Notes: generated by a model not told the origin, from the sequence alone. Shown: positions 17,275 to 25,823, numbered from the stretch's first letter. The stretch: 35,486 nucleotides of DNA from Chitinophagaceae bacterium (GCA_020848815.1 JADLHL010000180.1:1-35486), one strand, 5' to 3'. Program-made: numbers and translations.

Positions 17275-17310
17275 TAAAGAGGGGTTGGTATCTATACCAA
17301 TCCCTCTTTA
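17275..17310 (+). terminator. Hairpin between susD and the sulfatase gene
   Basis: TAAAGAGGGGTTGGTA (17275-17290) pairs with TACCAATCCCTCTTTA (17295-17310), a 16-bp stem with one G-U pair and a 4-base loop, 16 bases after the susD stop. Only a weak T-rich sequence follows, so it may act as a partial terminator or an mRNA 3'-end stabiliser, setting susCD expression above that of the enzymes downstream. Confidence 0.75.
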
Positions 17311-17344
17311 TTACTTCACCAATACAAAAGCGATAATTAGTCGT

Positions 17345-17370
17345 GTTATGCTACGCTATTGTAGCACAAC
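17345..17370 (+). promoter_or_regulatory. Inverted repeat upstream of the enzyme genes
   Basis: GTT-A-TGCTAC (17345-17354) can pair with GTAGCA-C-AAC (17361-17370), nine pairs with one mismatch around a 6-base loop. It lies between the hairpin after susD and the sulfatase start and could be an operator, a leader stem or a chance repeat. Confidence 0.3.
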
Positions 17371-17449
17371 AAAAGAGTAGAAATACATGCAATTAACTGC
17401 CGAAAATGTAGTTGCGCCAATTTCTATATCACAGAAAGTAAATCAGGAA

Positions 17450-19012
17450 ATGGAGAAGAACATGGTAAATCGTAGCCGTTTATTATTGAGAGGTTTGCTG
17501 GCTGTAGCTGCAGTTTGGATGGGCCACATCAGCAATAGCATAGCCCAAGGTGCCGGAAAGGGAAAGCCAATGAATGTTATTTTCATTCTTACCGATGATC
17601 ATCGTTTTGACTTTATGGGCTTTACAGGTAAAGTACCCTGGTTGGAAACACCCGCCATGGATCTGTTGGCGAAGCAAGGTGTGTGGGTGCGCAATGCCAC
17701 AGTCACCACGGCCTTGTGTTCACCATCACGGGCATCTATTCTTACCGGGCAATATGCGCATACCCACAAAGTGGTTGACAATTTTTCGCCCTTGCCAGAC
17801 AACTTGAATTTCTTTCCTGAATACTTGCAGAAAGTAGGATACAGCACCGCCTTTTTTGGTAAATGGCACATGGGGCATGCTGGCGATGATCCGCAAAAAG
17901 GTTTCAACCATTGGGAAAGTTTCAAAGGGCAGGGAGTGTATTACAATCCTTTGCTCAATATCAATGGCCAGCGTACGCAATACAAAGACAGTACATACAT
18001 CACCGATCTCTTGACCGACCATGCTACCAACTGGATGCGGCAGCAACCGAAGAATAAACCCTTCTTCATGTACGTGTCGCATAAAGGTGTACACGATGAA
18101 TTCATGCCTGCCAAGCGTCATCGCAACAAGTATCACGGCCTGCCCATTAATTATCCTTCTACCATCAACTTAACCGCTACTGAAAAAAGCAAGCTGCATG
18201 GCGATGTGTGCAAAAGTCCGATTGCAGCAATGGTGAAAAATGATACCAATTACAACGTAAAAGATATTCCGCAATGGGTGTGGGCACAACGCAACAGCTG
18301 GCACGGTGTCGATTTTATGTATGACGGCCGTGTACAGTTCGATGATTTTTATTATCGCTATTGCGAAACATTGCTGGCCATTGATGAAAGCATTGCCAGC
18401 ATTCGTAAATCTGTAGAAGAGTTAGGTATTGCAGACAATACGATGATCATTTACATGGGCGACAATGGTTTCCTCATGGGCGAACATGGACTCATTGACA
18501 AACGCAACATGTACGAAGAAAGCCAGAAAGTGCCGCTGCTGGTGTATGCACCCGGCATGCCGCATAATGGTAAAGCAATTGATCAAATTGTGCAGGGTAT
18601 CGATATTGCTCCTACAGTACTGGAAGTAGCAGGTGTAACCAAACCTGCTCAAATGCAAGGACAATCATTTTTGCCCTTGCTGCAGGATAAGCAAGTGAGC
18701 TGGCGCAACAAAGCATTTTACGAATACTACTGGGAGTTCTCTTATCCGCAAACGCCCACCACATTGGGTGTAAGAGAAGGTTCGCACAAATTTATTTTCT
18801 ACCCCGGTCTTTGGGACGTATCAGAGTTTTATGACTTGAGTACCGACCCCGAAGAAAAGAAAAACTTATACCGGCATCCGGCGTGGCAAAACGAAATTGC
18901 CCGTATGCGTAAAGAGTTATGGAAATGGCTGGAAGAAACCGGTGGATTACAAATTCCATTAAAGCCGATTACTGAAAAGAGAGGAGATTATGGAAGCAAG
19001 GGTTTGTATTAA
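17450..19012 (+). CDS. Secreted S1-family sulfatase (formylglycine type)
   Basis: This sulfatase is about 520 residues from the start chosen here. The catalytic motif C-S-P-S-R-A-S-I-L-T-G is intact with Cys at residue 90, which must be converted to formylglycine by a maturase encoded elsewhere. The metal-binding N-terminus (F-I-L-T-D-D-H-R) has its two Asp at about 49-50, and the later G-D-N-G-F-L-M-G-E-H-G and K-R-N-M-Y-E-E-S segments are typical active-site parts. A signal peptide precedes (R-L-L-L-R-G-L-L-A-V-A-A-V, cleavage near S-I-A-Q), so it acts in the periplasm or at the surface. The T-D-D-H-R-F-D-F-M-G-F-T-G opening reminds me of N-acetylglucosamine-6-O-sulfatases; that substrate is a guess. 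The frame opens at 17387; ATG 17450 or 17462 suits the signal peptide. The GH2 gene follows after 10 bases. Confidence 0.93.
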   Translation: MEKNMVNRSRLLLRGLLAVAAVWMGHISNSIAQGAGKGKPMNVIFILTDDHRFDFMGFTGKVPWLETPAMDLLAKQGVWVRNATVTTALCSPSRASILTGQYAHTHKVVDNFSPLPDNLNFFPEYLQKVGYSTAFFGKWHMGHAGDDPQKGFNHWESFKGQGVYYNPLLNINGQRTQYKDSTYITDLLTDHATNWMRQQPKNKPFFMYVSHKGVHDEFMPAKRHRNKYHGLPINYPSTINLTATEKSKLHGDVCKSPIAAMVKNDTNYNVKDIPQWVWAQRNSWHGVDFMYDGRVQFDDFYYRYCETLLAIDESIASIRKSVEELGIADNTMIIYMGDNGFLMGEHGLIDKRNMYEESQKVPLLVYAPGMPHNGKAIDQIVQGIDIAPTVLEVAGVTKPAQMQGQSFLPLLQDKQVSWRNKAFYEYYWEFSYPQTPTTLGVREGSHKFIFYPGLWDVSEFYDLSTDPEEKKNLYRHPAWQNEIARMRKELWKWLEETGGLQIPLKPITEKRGDYGSKGLY

Positions 19013-19022
19013 AACATCTTTC

Positions 19023-21887
19023 ATGAAAGTGGTAGCACATAAACATATTGCAACGTTTGTTTTCACGGGCTTGTTGATGCTTTGTGGCAACCATTCGGTT
19101 GCGCAAAAGCAACCCAACTTTGGTTTGTCGAAAAAGCAGCCTGAAACTACTTTACCCAAAGGCAAAGCGCCTTTTCAAACAGCGGTTGAAAAACCAAGAT
19201 CAGGAAAAGCGGGTGAAGCATCAGCACTAGGTAATGCTACTTATAGCATTACCAGTGGTTGGGAATTGACAGACGAACCAACGTATCTGCTCGGCAACGC
19301 CGCTGTGTTTAGCGAAGCCATCAACAGCAAGGGTTGGTGCGATGCAGTGGTACCCGGTACTGTGTTAACCTCATTGGTAGCAGCAGGAAAATATCCCGAT
19401 CCATATTTTGGTTTGAACAACATGGCCATTACTGATTCTTTGTCGCGGAAAGATTGGTGGTATCGTACCACATTCGAAACGCCAAACAATGAACAAGGGA
19501 AATTAGCATGGCTTTGCTTCAATGGTATCAACTACAAAGCAAAGGTTTGGCTGAATGGTCATTTCTTGGGTGATATCAAAGGTGCTTTCATTCGCGGCAA
19601 GTTTAATGTGACCAATCATTTAAAAACGAACGGCCGCAATGTGTTGCTAGTGCAAATGATGCCGCCACATAACCCGGGCATTCCTGATGAGCAATCAGCA
19701 TTATCTGGCATGGGTAAAAATGGTGGTGTACATACATTGGATGGCCCCACTTTTTTTGCAACCGAAGGCTGGGATTGGATACCCGGCATCAGGGATCGCA
19801 ACATGGGTATCTGGCAAGATGTACAACTTTCATTCACCGGCAGTGTCACCTCTTCCGATCCACAGGTGATTACTGATTTGCCCTTGCCCGATACAACGAG
19901 TGCAAGTGTAACACTGCGTACCTCAGTAACCAATAACAGCGCCACTGCACAAGAAGCAACCATTCAATTTTCATTTGAAGGTGTGTCGGTACAAAAGAAA
20001 GTACAGTTGGCTCCCGGACAGTCGTTGCCTGTTGCGTTTACACCTGCTGATGATGCACAACTCAATGTGAAAGCCCCACGCCTGTGGTGGCCCAATGGTT
20101 ATGGCTTACCCAATTTGTACAACGCTACCATTAAAGTGATTGATGCAAAAGGCGTGGAAGAAACCAAACAATTTCGTTTTGGCATCAGAGAGTATGCCTA
20201 CGAAATGATGGCGGATACGGATACGAAACAAGCAGTACGATTTGCATACAGTCCAACAGATATTAAAGTAGACAAGCCCATCATTGATTTTACAAAGCGC
20301 CGTGCTTTCAAAGAGAAGATTTTTATACCTACACTGCGTCAGGAATTTCCATTGGAAAAAATGGAAGTATTGCCAAACAATGACAACCCATTTTTGGTGA
20401 TTAAAGTGAATGGCGTTGCCGTGTATTGCAAAGGTGGTAACTGGGGTATAGATGATGCCATGAAAAAAGTAAGCCGCGAAAATCTGGAACCTGCTTTTCG
20501 CTTGCATCGTGAAGCCAACTTCAATATGATCCGTAACTGGACAGGTGAAAGTACAGAGCCTGTATTCTTTGATTTGGCTGACGAATACGGCATGCTGGTG
20601 TGGAATGACTTTTGGCTCAGCACCGAAGGCTTCAACCTCAACCCAAGCGATGATCAATTGTTTTTGGACAATAGTTTGGACATGATCAGGCGTTACCGCA
20701 ATCATGCATCCATTGCTATTTGGTGCCCAAGAAATGAAGGCTATGCGCCGGCAGGTATTGAAAACGATTTGGCTACACAAGTGGCTAAAGAAGATGGCAC
20801 CCGTCATTACATTGGCAACTCAAGAGAAATCAATTTGCGGCAGAGTGGCCCCTGGCATTTCTTCGTGAACAACAAAGATTATTTCACGAAACAAGGTGAT
20901 GGTTTTACAACGGAGATTGGTACGTTCTCTGTTCCTGAAGCAAGTACTATCCGCAAGTTTATGGCACCCGAAGATCAGTGGCCGATTAATGATGTATGGC
21001 ATTACCACGATTTGCATACCAATAATCAGAACTTGGAAGGTTATTTGCATACAGCAGATAGTTTGTATGGTGTTTCTACTGGTTTGGATGATTTTAACCG
21101 CAAGATTCAACTCATCAACTACGATAGTCACAGAGCCATTTTTGAAGCATGGAACAACAAACTCTGGAACAACAGCAGCGGTGTGTTATTGTGGATGAGT
21201 CATCCTGCATGGCCGAGCATGATTTGGCAAACCTATTCATGGGATTTTCAAACGCATGGTTCTTTCTACGGTTCTAAAAAAGGATGTGAACCACTGCACA
21301 TTCAAATGAACCTGCACAACAATCAGGTGATTGTCGTAAATACTTCTGCGAACAATCTGCAGGCAGCCAATGCTGTAATGCAGGTGTACAGCTTGGAAGG
21401 AAAACTGTTGCAAAGCAACACCGCAGCCGTTGATATTAAGGCCAATGTAAAAGCCGATGTGTTTGCAGCTACGTTGGATGAAGCCAGCTTGCCTGCCAAC
21501 TATTTTGTTCGTCTTTCTCTGAAGGATAAAAAGGGAAATGTATTGGCCGCCAACGACTATTGGAAAGCCAATGCCAGCACCGGTCATTTCAAAGCATTCA
21601 ATCAATTGCCTTCAGTAACACTTAGCGGTAATGCAACACGAGTGGGCAACGGACAAATGAAAATTGAGCTGGAAAATAAAACCAAGCATCCTGCTATTGG
21701 TGTTAAGTTGGATGCGCTGGACAACGCCGCACAAATACTTTTGCCGGCTTATTTCAGCGATGGGTATTTCACCTTGCTACCCGGCGAAAAGAAAACCATT
21801 TACCTGGACATGAGTGATACCAAGGCCGTAGCAAAAATTGCCATCAACGGATATAATCTTTCAGGAAGCATTGCGATTAAAAAGTAA
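19023..21887 (+). CDS. Secreted glycoside hydrolase family 2 enzyme
   Basis: This is a retaining exo-glycosidase of 954 residues. A signal peptide ends near H-S-V-A-Q. The jelly-roll sugar-binding domain follows, with V-V-P-G-T-V-L, G-K-Y-P-D-P-Y-F-G-L and D-W-W-Y-R-T-T-F, then immunoglobulin-like domains and the catalytic barrel. The predicted acid/base is Glu572 in W-C-P-R-N-E-G and the predicted nucleophile Glu631 in F-T-T-E-I-G, both present. The N-terminal pattern is that of the GH2 branch with exo-beta-glucosaminidases and beta-mannosidases rather than LacZ-type galactosidases. The acid/base is Glu as in mannosidases, so the exact sugar is open. The frame opens at 18990, overlapping the sulfatase, but ATG 19023 starts the signal peptide. 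It is coupled to the sulfatase before it and the unknown protein 4 bases after it. Confidence 0.92.
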   Translation: MKVVAHKHIATFVFTGLLMLCGNHSVAQKQPNFGLSKKQPETTLPKGKAPFQTAVEKPRSGKAGEASALGNATYSITSGWELTDEPTYLLGNAAVFSEAINSKGWCDAVVPGTVLTSLVAAGKYPDPYFGLNNMAITDSLSRKDWWYRTTFETPNNEQGKLAWLCFNGINYKAKVWLNGHFLGDIKGAFIRGKFNVTNHLKTNGRNVLLVQMMPPHNPGIPDEQSALSGMGKNGGVHTLDGPTFFATEGWDWIPGIRDRNMGIWQDVQLSFTGSVTSSDPQVITDLPLPDTTSASVTLRTSVTNNSATAQEATIQFSFEGVSVQKKVQLAPGQSLPVAFTPADDAQLNVKAPRLWWPNGYGLPNLYNATIKVIDAKGVEETKQFRFGIREYAYEMMADTDTKQAVRFAYSPTDIKVDKPIIDFTKRRAFKEKIFIPTLRQEFPLEKMEVLPNNDNPFLVIKVNGVAVYCKGGNWGIDDAMKKVSRENLEPAFRLHREANFNMIRNWTGESTEPVFFDLADEYGMLVWNDFWLSTEGFNLNPSDDQLFLDNSLDMIRRYRNHASIAIWCPRNEGYAPAGIENDLATQVAKEDGTRHYIGNSREINLRQSGPWHFFVNNKDYFTKQGDGFTTEIGTFSVPEASTIRKFMAPEDQWPINDVWHYHDLHTNNQNLEGYLHTADSLYGVSTGLDDFNRKIQLINYDSHRAIFEAWNNKLWNNSSGVLLWMSHPAWPSMIWQTYSWDFQTHGSFYGSKKGCEPLHIQMNLHNNQVIVVNTSANNLQAANAVMQVYSLEGKLLQSNTAAVDIKANVKADVFAATLDEASLPANYFVRLSLKDKKGNVLAANDYWKANASTGHFKAFNQLPSVTLSGNATRVGNGQMKIELENKTKHPAIGVKLDALDNAAQILLPAYFSDGYFTLLPGEKKTIYLDMSDTKAVAKIAINGYNLSGSIAIKK

Positions 21888-21891
21888 CAAG

Positions 21892-23097
21892 ATGAAACTC
21901 GTTGTAACGTTTATTACAGTGCTGCTATCGGTTGTTGCCCATGGGCAGAAGCCGGTAACCTACGATGCTGTGATGCCATTGGAGCCGTACAATTTTGTGT
22001 TGGGTACCAATTGCATTGGTGGTAAGTATCAGTTCTCCAACGAATCGAAATTGGTAGAACAGGCGAAGCATATCAGAGCCATGGGTTCCAACATCCTGAA
22101 GATTTCGCTGGGTGCCAATTCGCCAAAGGCTTATGGCTTGATGGTTGATGCAACACCAACAACAACATTGGGTTTGTTTAACGCCAGCCCAGAGTACAAG
22201 AAAGTATTTGACATGGATTTCAAATACATCTTTACCTGGGTGCATACCATCACGGGTATCAATTGGAAGAAGGGCATTAACCCTGAGCAAGAGCAACGCT
22301 TGTATGATGAAATGTTTGATTTTGCTACGTACCTGCTGACTACTTACAACAACTCTGGCAAAACATTTTTGATTGGCAATTGGGAAGGCGATTGGTTGTT
22401 GCTGCCCGATTACAACCGCACTGCAGCTCCACCACAGGAGCACCTGAAAAACATGACGAAGTGGTTTCAGATTCGGCAACGTGCCATTGATGATGCCAAG
22501 AAAAAATCAGCATCCAACAATGTGCAGCTCTATCATTACATCGAAGTAAACCTGGTGCTGAAAGGCATGAAGGGTGAGCCTTGCATTGCCAGCAGTGTGC
22601 TGGCACAGGCCAATCCCGATTTGGTGTCGTACAGCAGTTACGAGGCCATCAAGAACAGAACGTACACTGAAAAGAAAGAACAGTTGAACAGCATCTTCAA
22701 CTATCTGGAAAAGCAGCTGCAGCCCAAAGAAGGATTGCCATTTTCCCGCAGGGTGTACATTGGTGAATACGGGTATCATGCAAACATTAATAAGCCCGAA
22801 TCGTTTACCAAACAGTACAATGAAACAAAGGAAATCATGCAGATTTCATTGGAGCTGAATTTGCCTTTTGCCTTGCATTGGCAGATGTACAACAACGAGT
22901 ATGAAGCCAATGGTGAGTCGAAGCAGATGTCGCTGATAAATGAGCAGGGTGAAAGAATGCCGCTCTACTTTTTACACCAACAATTTTACCAACAAATGAA
23001 TCAATACCTGATGCGGTATAAAGCGGACAACAAAGCATATCCTACAGCAGAAGCCTATCGGCAGCAGGCATTGTCGGTATTGGCAGCATTGAAGTAA
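21892..23097 (+). CDS. Secreted putative clan GH-A-like hydrolase, twin 1
   Basis: The 401-residue protein starts with a signal peptide (M-K-L-V-V-T-F-I-T-V-L-L-S, cleavage near A-H-G-Q). I cannot name its family. Two Glu stand where a clan GH-A retaining glycosidase would have them: Glu165 in I-G-N-W-E-G-D-W and Glu292 in Y-I-G-E-Y-G-Y, 127 residues apart. Other conserved stretches are G-S-N-I-L-K-I-S, D-L-V-S-Y-S-S-Y-E-A and A-L-H-W-Q-M-Y-N-N-E-Y-E, all rich in aromatic residues near predicted strand ends of a TIM barrel. The neighbour at 23136 is a close paralogue with both Glu kept. The ATG at 21892, 4 bases after the GH2 stop, is preferred to the upstream ATG at 21838. A catalytic role on the PUL glycan is inference. 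Confidence 0.75.
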   Translation: MKLVVTFITVLLSVVAHGQKPVTYDAVMPLEPYNFVLGTNCIGGKYQFSNESKLVEQAKHIRAMGSNILKISLGANSPKAYGLMVDATPTTTLGLFNASPEYKKVFDMDFKYIFTWVHTITGINWKKGINPEQEQRLYDEMFDFATYLLTTYNNSGKTFLIGNWEGDWLLLPDYNRTAAPPQEHLKNMTKWFQIRQRAIDDAKKKSASNNVQLYHYIEVNLVLKGMKGEPCIASSVLAQANPDLVSYSSYEAIKNRTYTEKKEQLNSIFNYLEKQLQPKEGLPFSRRVYIGEYGYHANINKPESFTKQYNETKEIMQISLELNLPFALHWQMYNNEYEANGESKQMSLINEQGERMPLYFLHQQFYQQMNQYLMRYKADNKAYPTAEAYRQQALSVLAALK

Positions 23098-23135
23098 TTA
23101 TAAAAACTGAATACAAACCATATAAAAAATACACT

Positions 23136-24377
23136 ATGAAGAAAGGAATGCAACGATTGCTGTTACCTCTTTTGATGGTCATTTTCTTCGCCTGCAAAAA
23201 AGACGGGACGAACAATACTGGCGGTGGTGGCACTACTCCGCCGGTGAGCAATGACTTGTCGAAACTGGAAGCATACAACTTCGTGTTGGGTACACACGCC
23301 ATTTCAAAAAGCTATCAGTTTACCAGCGACAACAAACTGGTAGAGCAGGCCAAACGAGTTCGTGAAATGGGTTCCAATATTTTGAAGATTAGCATGGGGC
23401 CTAACTCAACAGATATTTATGATATCACAGAAACCACCAAGAGTACCACGGTATTGGATTTGTTTACCAAAAACCTGCCGTACAGAACGGCACTGGATAT
23501 GGATTTCCGGTACATCTTCATGTGGGTGCATACTTTAACCGGTATCGATTGGAAAAACGGCATCAATGCCACACAGGAAAAAACCTTGTACGATGAGATG
23601 TACAATTTTGTATCGCATCTGCTGACCCGATATAATAATACTGGCAAAACATTTTTGATTGGCAACTGGGAAGGCGACTGGATTTTGCTGCCCAGCTACG
23701 ACAGAACACAAACGCCTTCGCCCACTTTTGTGAGCAACATGGTGAAGTGGATGCAGATACGGCAAAAAGCCATTGATGATGCAAAGGCTGCCAGCACTGC
23801 CACTAACGTTTCTGTGTATCATTACATAGAAGCCAACCTGGTAGAAAAAGGTATGGCTGGCCAAGTGTGTGTAGCGGAAAGTGTACTGCCCAATGTGAAT
23901 GTAGATTTAGTGTCTTACTCCAGCTACGAAGCCATCAAAGACAAGACGTTTGCCAAAACAAAAAGCGACCTCGAAGCCATTTTCAATTACCTGGAAACGA
24001 AGCTGCAACCAAAGGCTGGTTTGCCCTTTTCAAGAAGAGTATTTATTGGTGAGTATGGCTATCAGGGCAATGCGGCCAACTCTGCCTCTATGCTGGCCCA
24101 AACCAGTGAAACCAAAGAGCTGATGCGCATTTCTTTTGAACTCAACCTGCCATTTGCCCTGCACTGGCAGATGTATAACAATGAATATGAAAACGGTGTA
24201 TCGAAGCAGATGTCGCTGATTAATGAAAGCGGTACCAAAATGCCGCTCTACTTTACGCATCAGAATTTCTACATCAAAATGAATAACTACCTGAAGGCGT
24301 ATAAAACCACCAACGGTACGTATCCATCTACAGAAGATTACAGAAAGAAAGCCCTGGAAGTATTGGCGACTTTGTAG
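23136..24377 (+). CDS. Lipoprotein putative clan GH-A-like hydrolase, twin 2
   Basis: This 413-residue paralogue of the preceding gene is identical at well over half of the aligned positions by eye, through its whole length. It differs at the N-terminus: a type II signal peptide ends in F-F-A-C-K-K-D-G, followed by a linker rich in Gly, Asn, Thr and Pro (about residues 24-40), so it is anchored in a membrane, perhaps facing out. The two candidate catalytic Glu are kept at 179 (G-N-W-E-G-D-W) and 306 (I-G-E-Y-G-Y), again 127 apart. The tail Y-P-S-T-E-D-Y-R-K-K-A-L matches the twin. It lies 38 bases after twin 1 and ends the operon at a strong terminator. Duplication followed by different localisation suggests two steps on the same glycan. 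Confidence 0.75.
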   Translation: MKKGMQRLLLPLLMVIFFACKKDGTNNTGGGGTTPPVSNDLSKLEAYNFVLGTHAISKSYQFTSDNKLVEQAKRVREMGSNILKISMGPNSTDIYDITETTKSTTVLDLFTKNLPYRTALDMDFRYIFMWVHTLTGIDWKNGINATQEKTLYDEMYNFVSHLLTRYNNTGKTFLIGNWEGDWILLPSYDRTQTPSPTFVSNMVKWMQIRQKAIDDAKAASTATNVSVYHYIEANLVEKGMAGQVCVAESVLPNVNVDLVSYSSYEAIKDKTFAKTKSDLEAIFNYLETKLQPKAGLPFSRRVFIGEYGYQGNAANSASMLAQTSETKELMRISFELNLPFALHWQMYNNEYENGVSKQMSLINESGTKMPLYFTHQNFYIKMNNYLKAYKTTNGTYPSTEDYRKKALEVLATL

Positions 24378-24400
24378 TGATCAACCCTCACTTGTATAGC

Positions 24401-24444
24401 ACACGCTGTTCGGTAATGCGGTTACCGGGCAGCGTGTTTTTTTT
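24401..24444 (+). terminator. Strong terminator closing the PUL operon
   Basis: ACACGCTG (24401-24408) pairs with CAGCGTGT (24430-24437), with an inner stem CGGTAA (24411-24416) and TTACCG (24422-24427). Eight T follow from 24437. It lies 23 bases after the stop of the last PUL gene. Confidence 0.92.
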
Positions 24445-24534
24445 GGTGGCTACGGCTTCACCATCGCAAATGGCGAAGAGCGGAGAAATGTTTCAATGGT
24501 TCGTGAGCCAAGAACCAAGGCGGAGAATAGTTGA

Positions 24535-25485
24535 TTAATTGGTAAACGCTACAAAATTGAAAAATGCGTCTGCCAGGTCTCCGGTGGTAGTATTTTTTAC
24601 ATACAGTTCAAGTTGGTTAGACAAACTGCCCTGGCTTGCCCCAATGGAAATATTGGTGGCTGTGGGCGTAGCTATTACCACCGTAGTGGTATTAAAGTCG
24701 TTGGACGTAATCCGGAAAATACCTGTACCTAATTTACTTACCGAAAAATTCCCCGATCCCGAAACGATTGTGGCGTTTGCTCTTATCAGCCCATAAGCTA
24801 CCGGCAACATATTGGCGGCGCCATTATTGGTTCGAAACATTTTACCTGACAAATTAATGTTTCCGCCAACATCCAGGCGGGCCACGGGGTCCGAAACATT
24901 GATGCCTACAAAGCCTCCGCTCTCTACCGTAAGCCGGTCACTTCCACCCAGCCGCACAATAAACTTTCCGAGTGTATTGCCTGAAAATGTCCCAATCCGC
25001 AGGTTGTCGCCCGAAAGTTGCAAAAAGGCTTTATCCACCGCCGCATTTTGAAAAGAAAAAAGCCCTGCAGGGTTGTTCATGATAATTTCTCCGCTGCTTT
25101 GCAGGTCGCCACTCAGGCGAATATTGCCGGTAACATGCAATTTTTCCTGTGGGTTTGCATTGCCAATCCCTATCAATTTTGTGGTGTTGTAAACGTCCGT
25201 GCTGTTATAAGCCCATACATCATTGCTGAGAATATATCGCCAGATGCCATCCATATACACATAAATCCGTTCGGTATCTGTATCATATACCGTAAGACCA
25301 TTCAGTGGCAAAATAATAGCATTTCGTTGGGCACTCGTCATCCGGGGCGGTAAGAAACCACGTGATGTGCTGGCTATATGCAGTTCAGCACTGCTGTGCG
25401 GACTGGTGGTGCCAATGCCAATATTTTGAGCACTTAAATAGAGATGGCTTCCCCAAAGAAAAACCACTAAGTAAATGATTTTCAT
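24535..25485 (-). CDS. Secreted fibre-like protein, second copy of the type
   Basis: This 316-residue product has a signal peptide (M-K-I-I-Y-L-V-V-F-L-W-G, cleavage near Y-L-S-A-Q). The mature protein begins N-I-G-I-G-T-T-S-P, and a second unit reads V-G-I-N-V-S-D-P followed by A-R-L-D-V-G-G. Between them lies G-F-L-P-P-R-M-T-S-A-Q-R and L-T-V-Y-D-T-D-T-E-R-I-Y-V-Y, a segment seen in many Bacteroidota surface proteins of tail-fibre-like type. The C-terminal part (about 230-316) is a beta-rich domain I do not recognise. It shares the repeat style with the gene at 7639 but not an obvious full-length alignment. The frame opens at 25551; ATG 25485 fits the signal peptide. It converges with the PUL and follows nadE on the same strand after 338 bases. 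Confidence 0.7.
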   Translation of the reverse strand: MKIIYLVVFLWGSHLYLSAQNIGIGTTSPHSSAELHIASTSRGFLPPRMTSAQRNAIILPLNGLTVYDTDTERIYVYMDGIWRYILSNDVWAYNSTDVYNTTKLIGIGNANPQEKLHVTGNIRLSGDLQSSGEIIMNNPAGLFSFQNAAVDKAFLQLSGDNLRIGTFSGNTLGKFIVRLGGSDRLTVESGGFVGINVSDPVARLDVGGNINLSGKMFRTNNGAANMLPVAYGLIRANATIVSGSGNFSVSKLGTGIFRITSNDFNTTTVVIATPTATNISIGASQGSLSNQLELYVKNTTTGDLADAFFNFVAFTN

Positions 25486-25823
25486 TTCATACTTTTTTGA
25501 AAGAGTGAGGGGTGGTAACAGGGATAGTTTCATTGTATTTGATTTATTCAATCTGAAATTTTGAGAATGGAGAAAATTTAGAGTACTATAGGCTAGTAAG
25601 ATAATTCTAAATATCCGGCAAAAGAATAGGTCTTTAATCCTTACTGTTCTGGATTTGCAATCCTGAAACCATATCGACGAGTTTGTAGCACATAAAAAAA
25701 ATACGCTGCTTTTGCGGGTTTAAAATCCGCCTATTCAGCTTCTACATTACAAAAGTCGAAGCGCAGCATAAAAATGCCTCCGCGAAAATCTGTCCAAAAT
25801 CCGCTCCATCCGTGTCCTATCCA
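25486..25823. other. Intergenic stretch with small inverted and degenerate tandem repeats
   Basis: No gene is visible. GGATT-TGC-AATCC at 25651-25663 is an inverted repeat, and GCGGGTT (25714-25720) pairs with AATCCGC (25724-25730) with one G-U pair. From about 25788 to 25826 a run of degenerate units of about 10 bases recurs (AATCTGTCC, AATCCGCTCC, ATCCGTGTCC, ATCCATCA). It resembles mobile intergenic repeat debris. A promoter for the fibre-like gene must lie here but I see no clear box. Confidence 0.5.

Noticed and set aside
20106-20807. A 233-codon open frame on the minus strand inside the GH2 gene
   Set aside because: It is a shadow of the GH2 frame, which carries both catalytic Glu in this very region.
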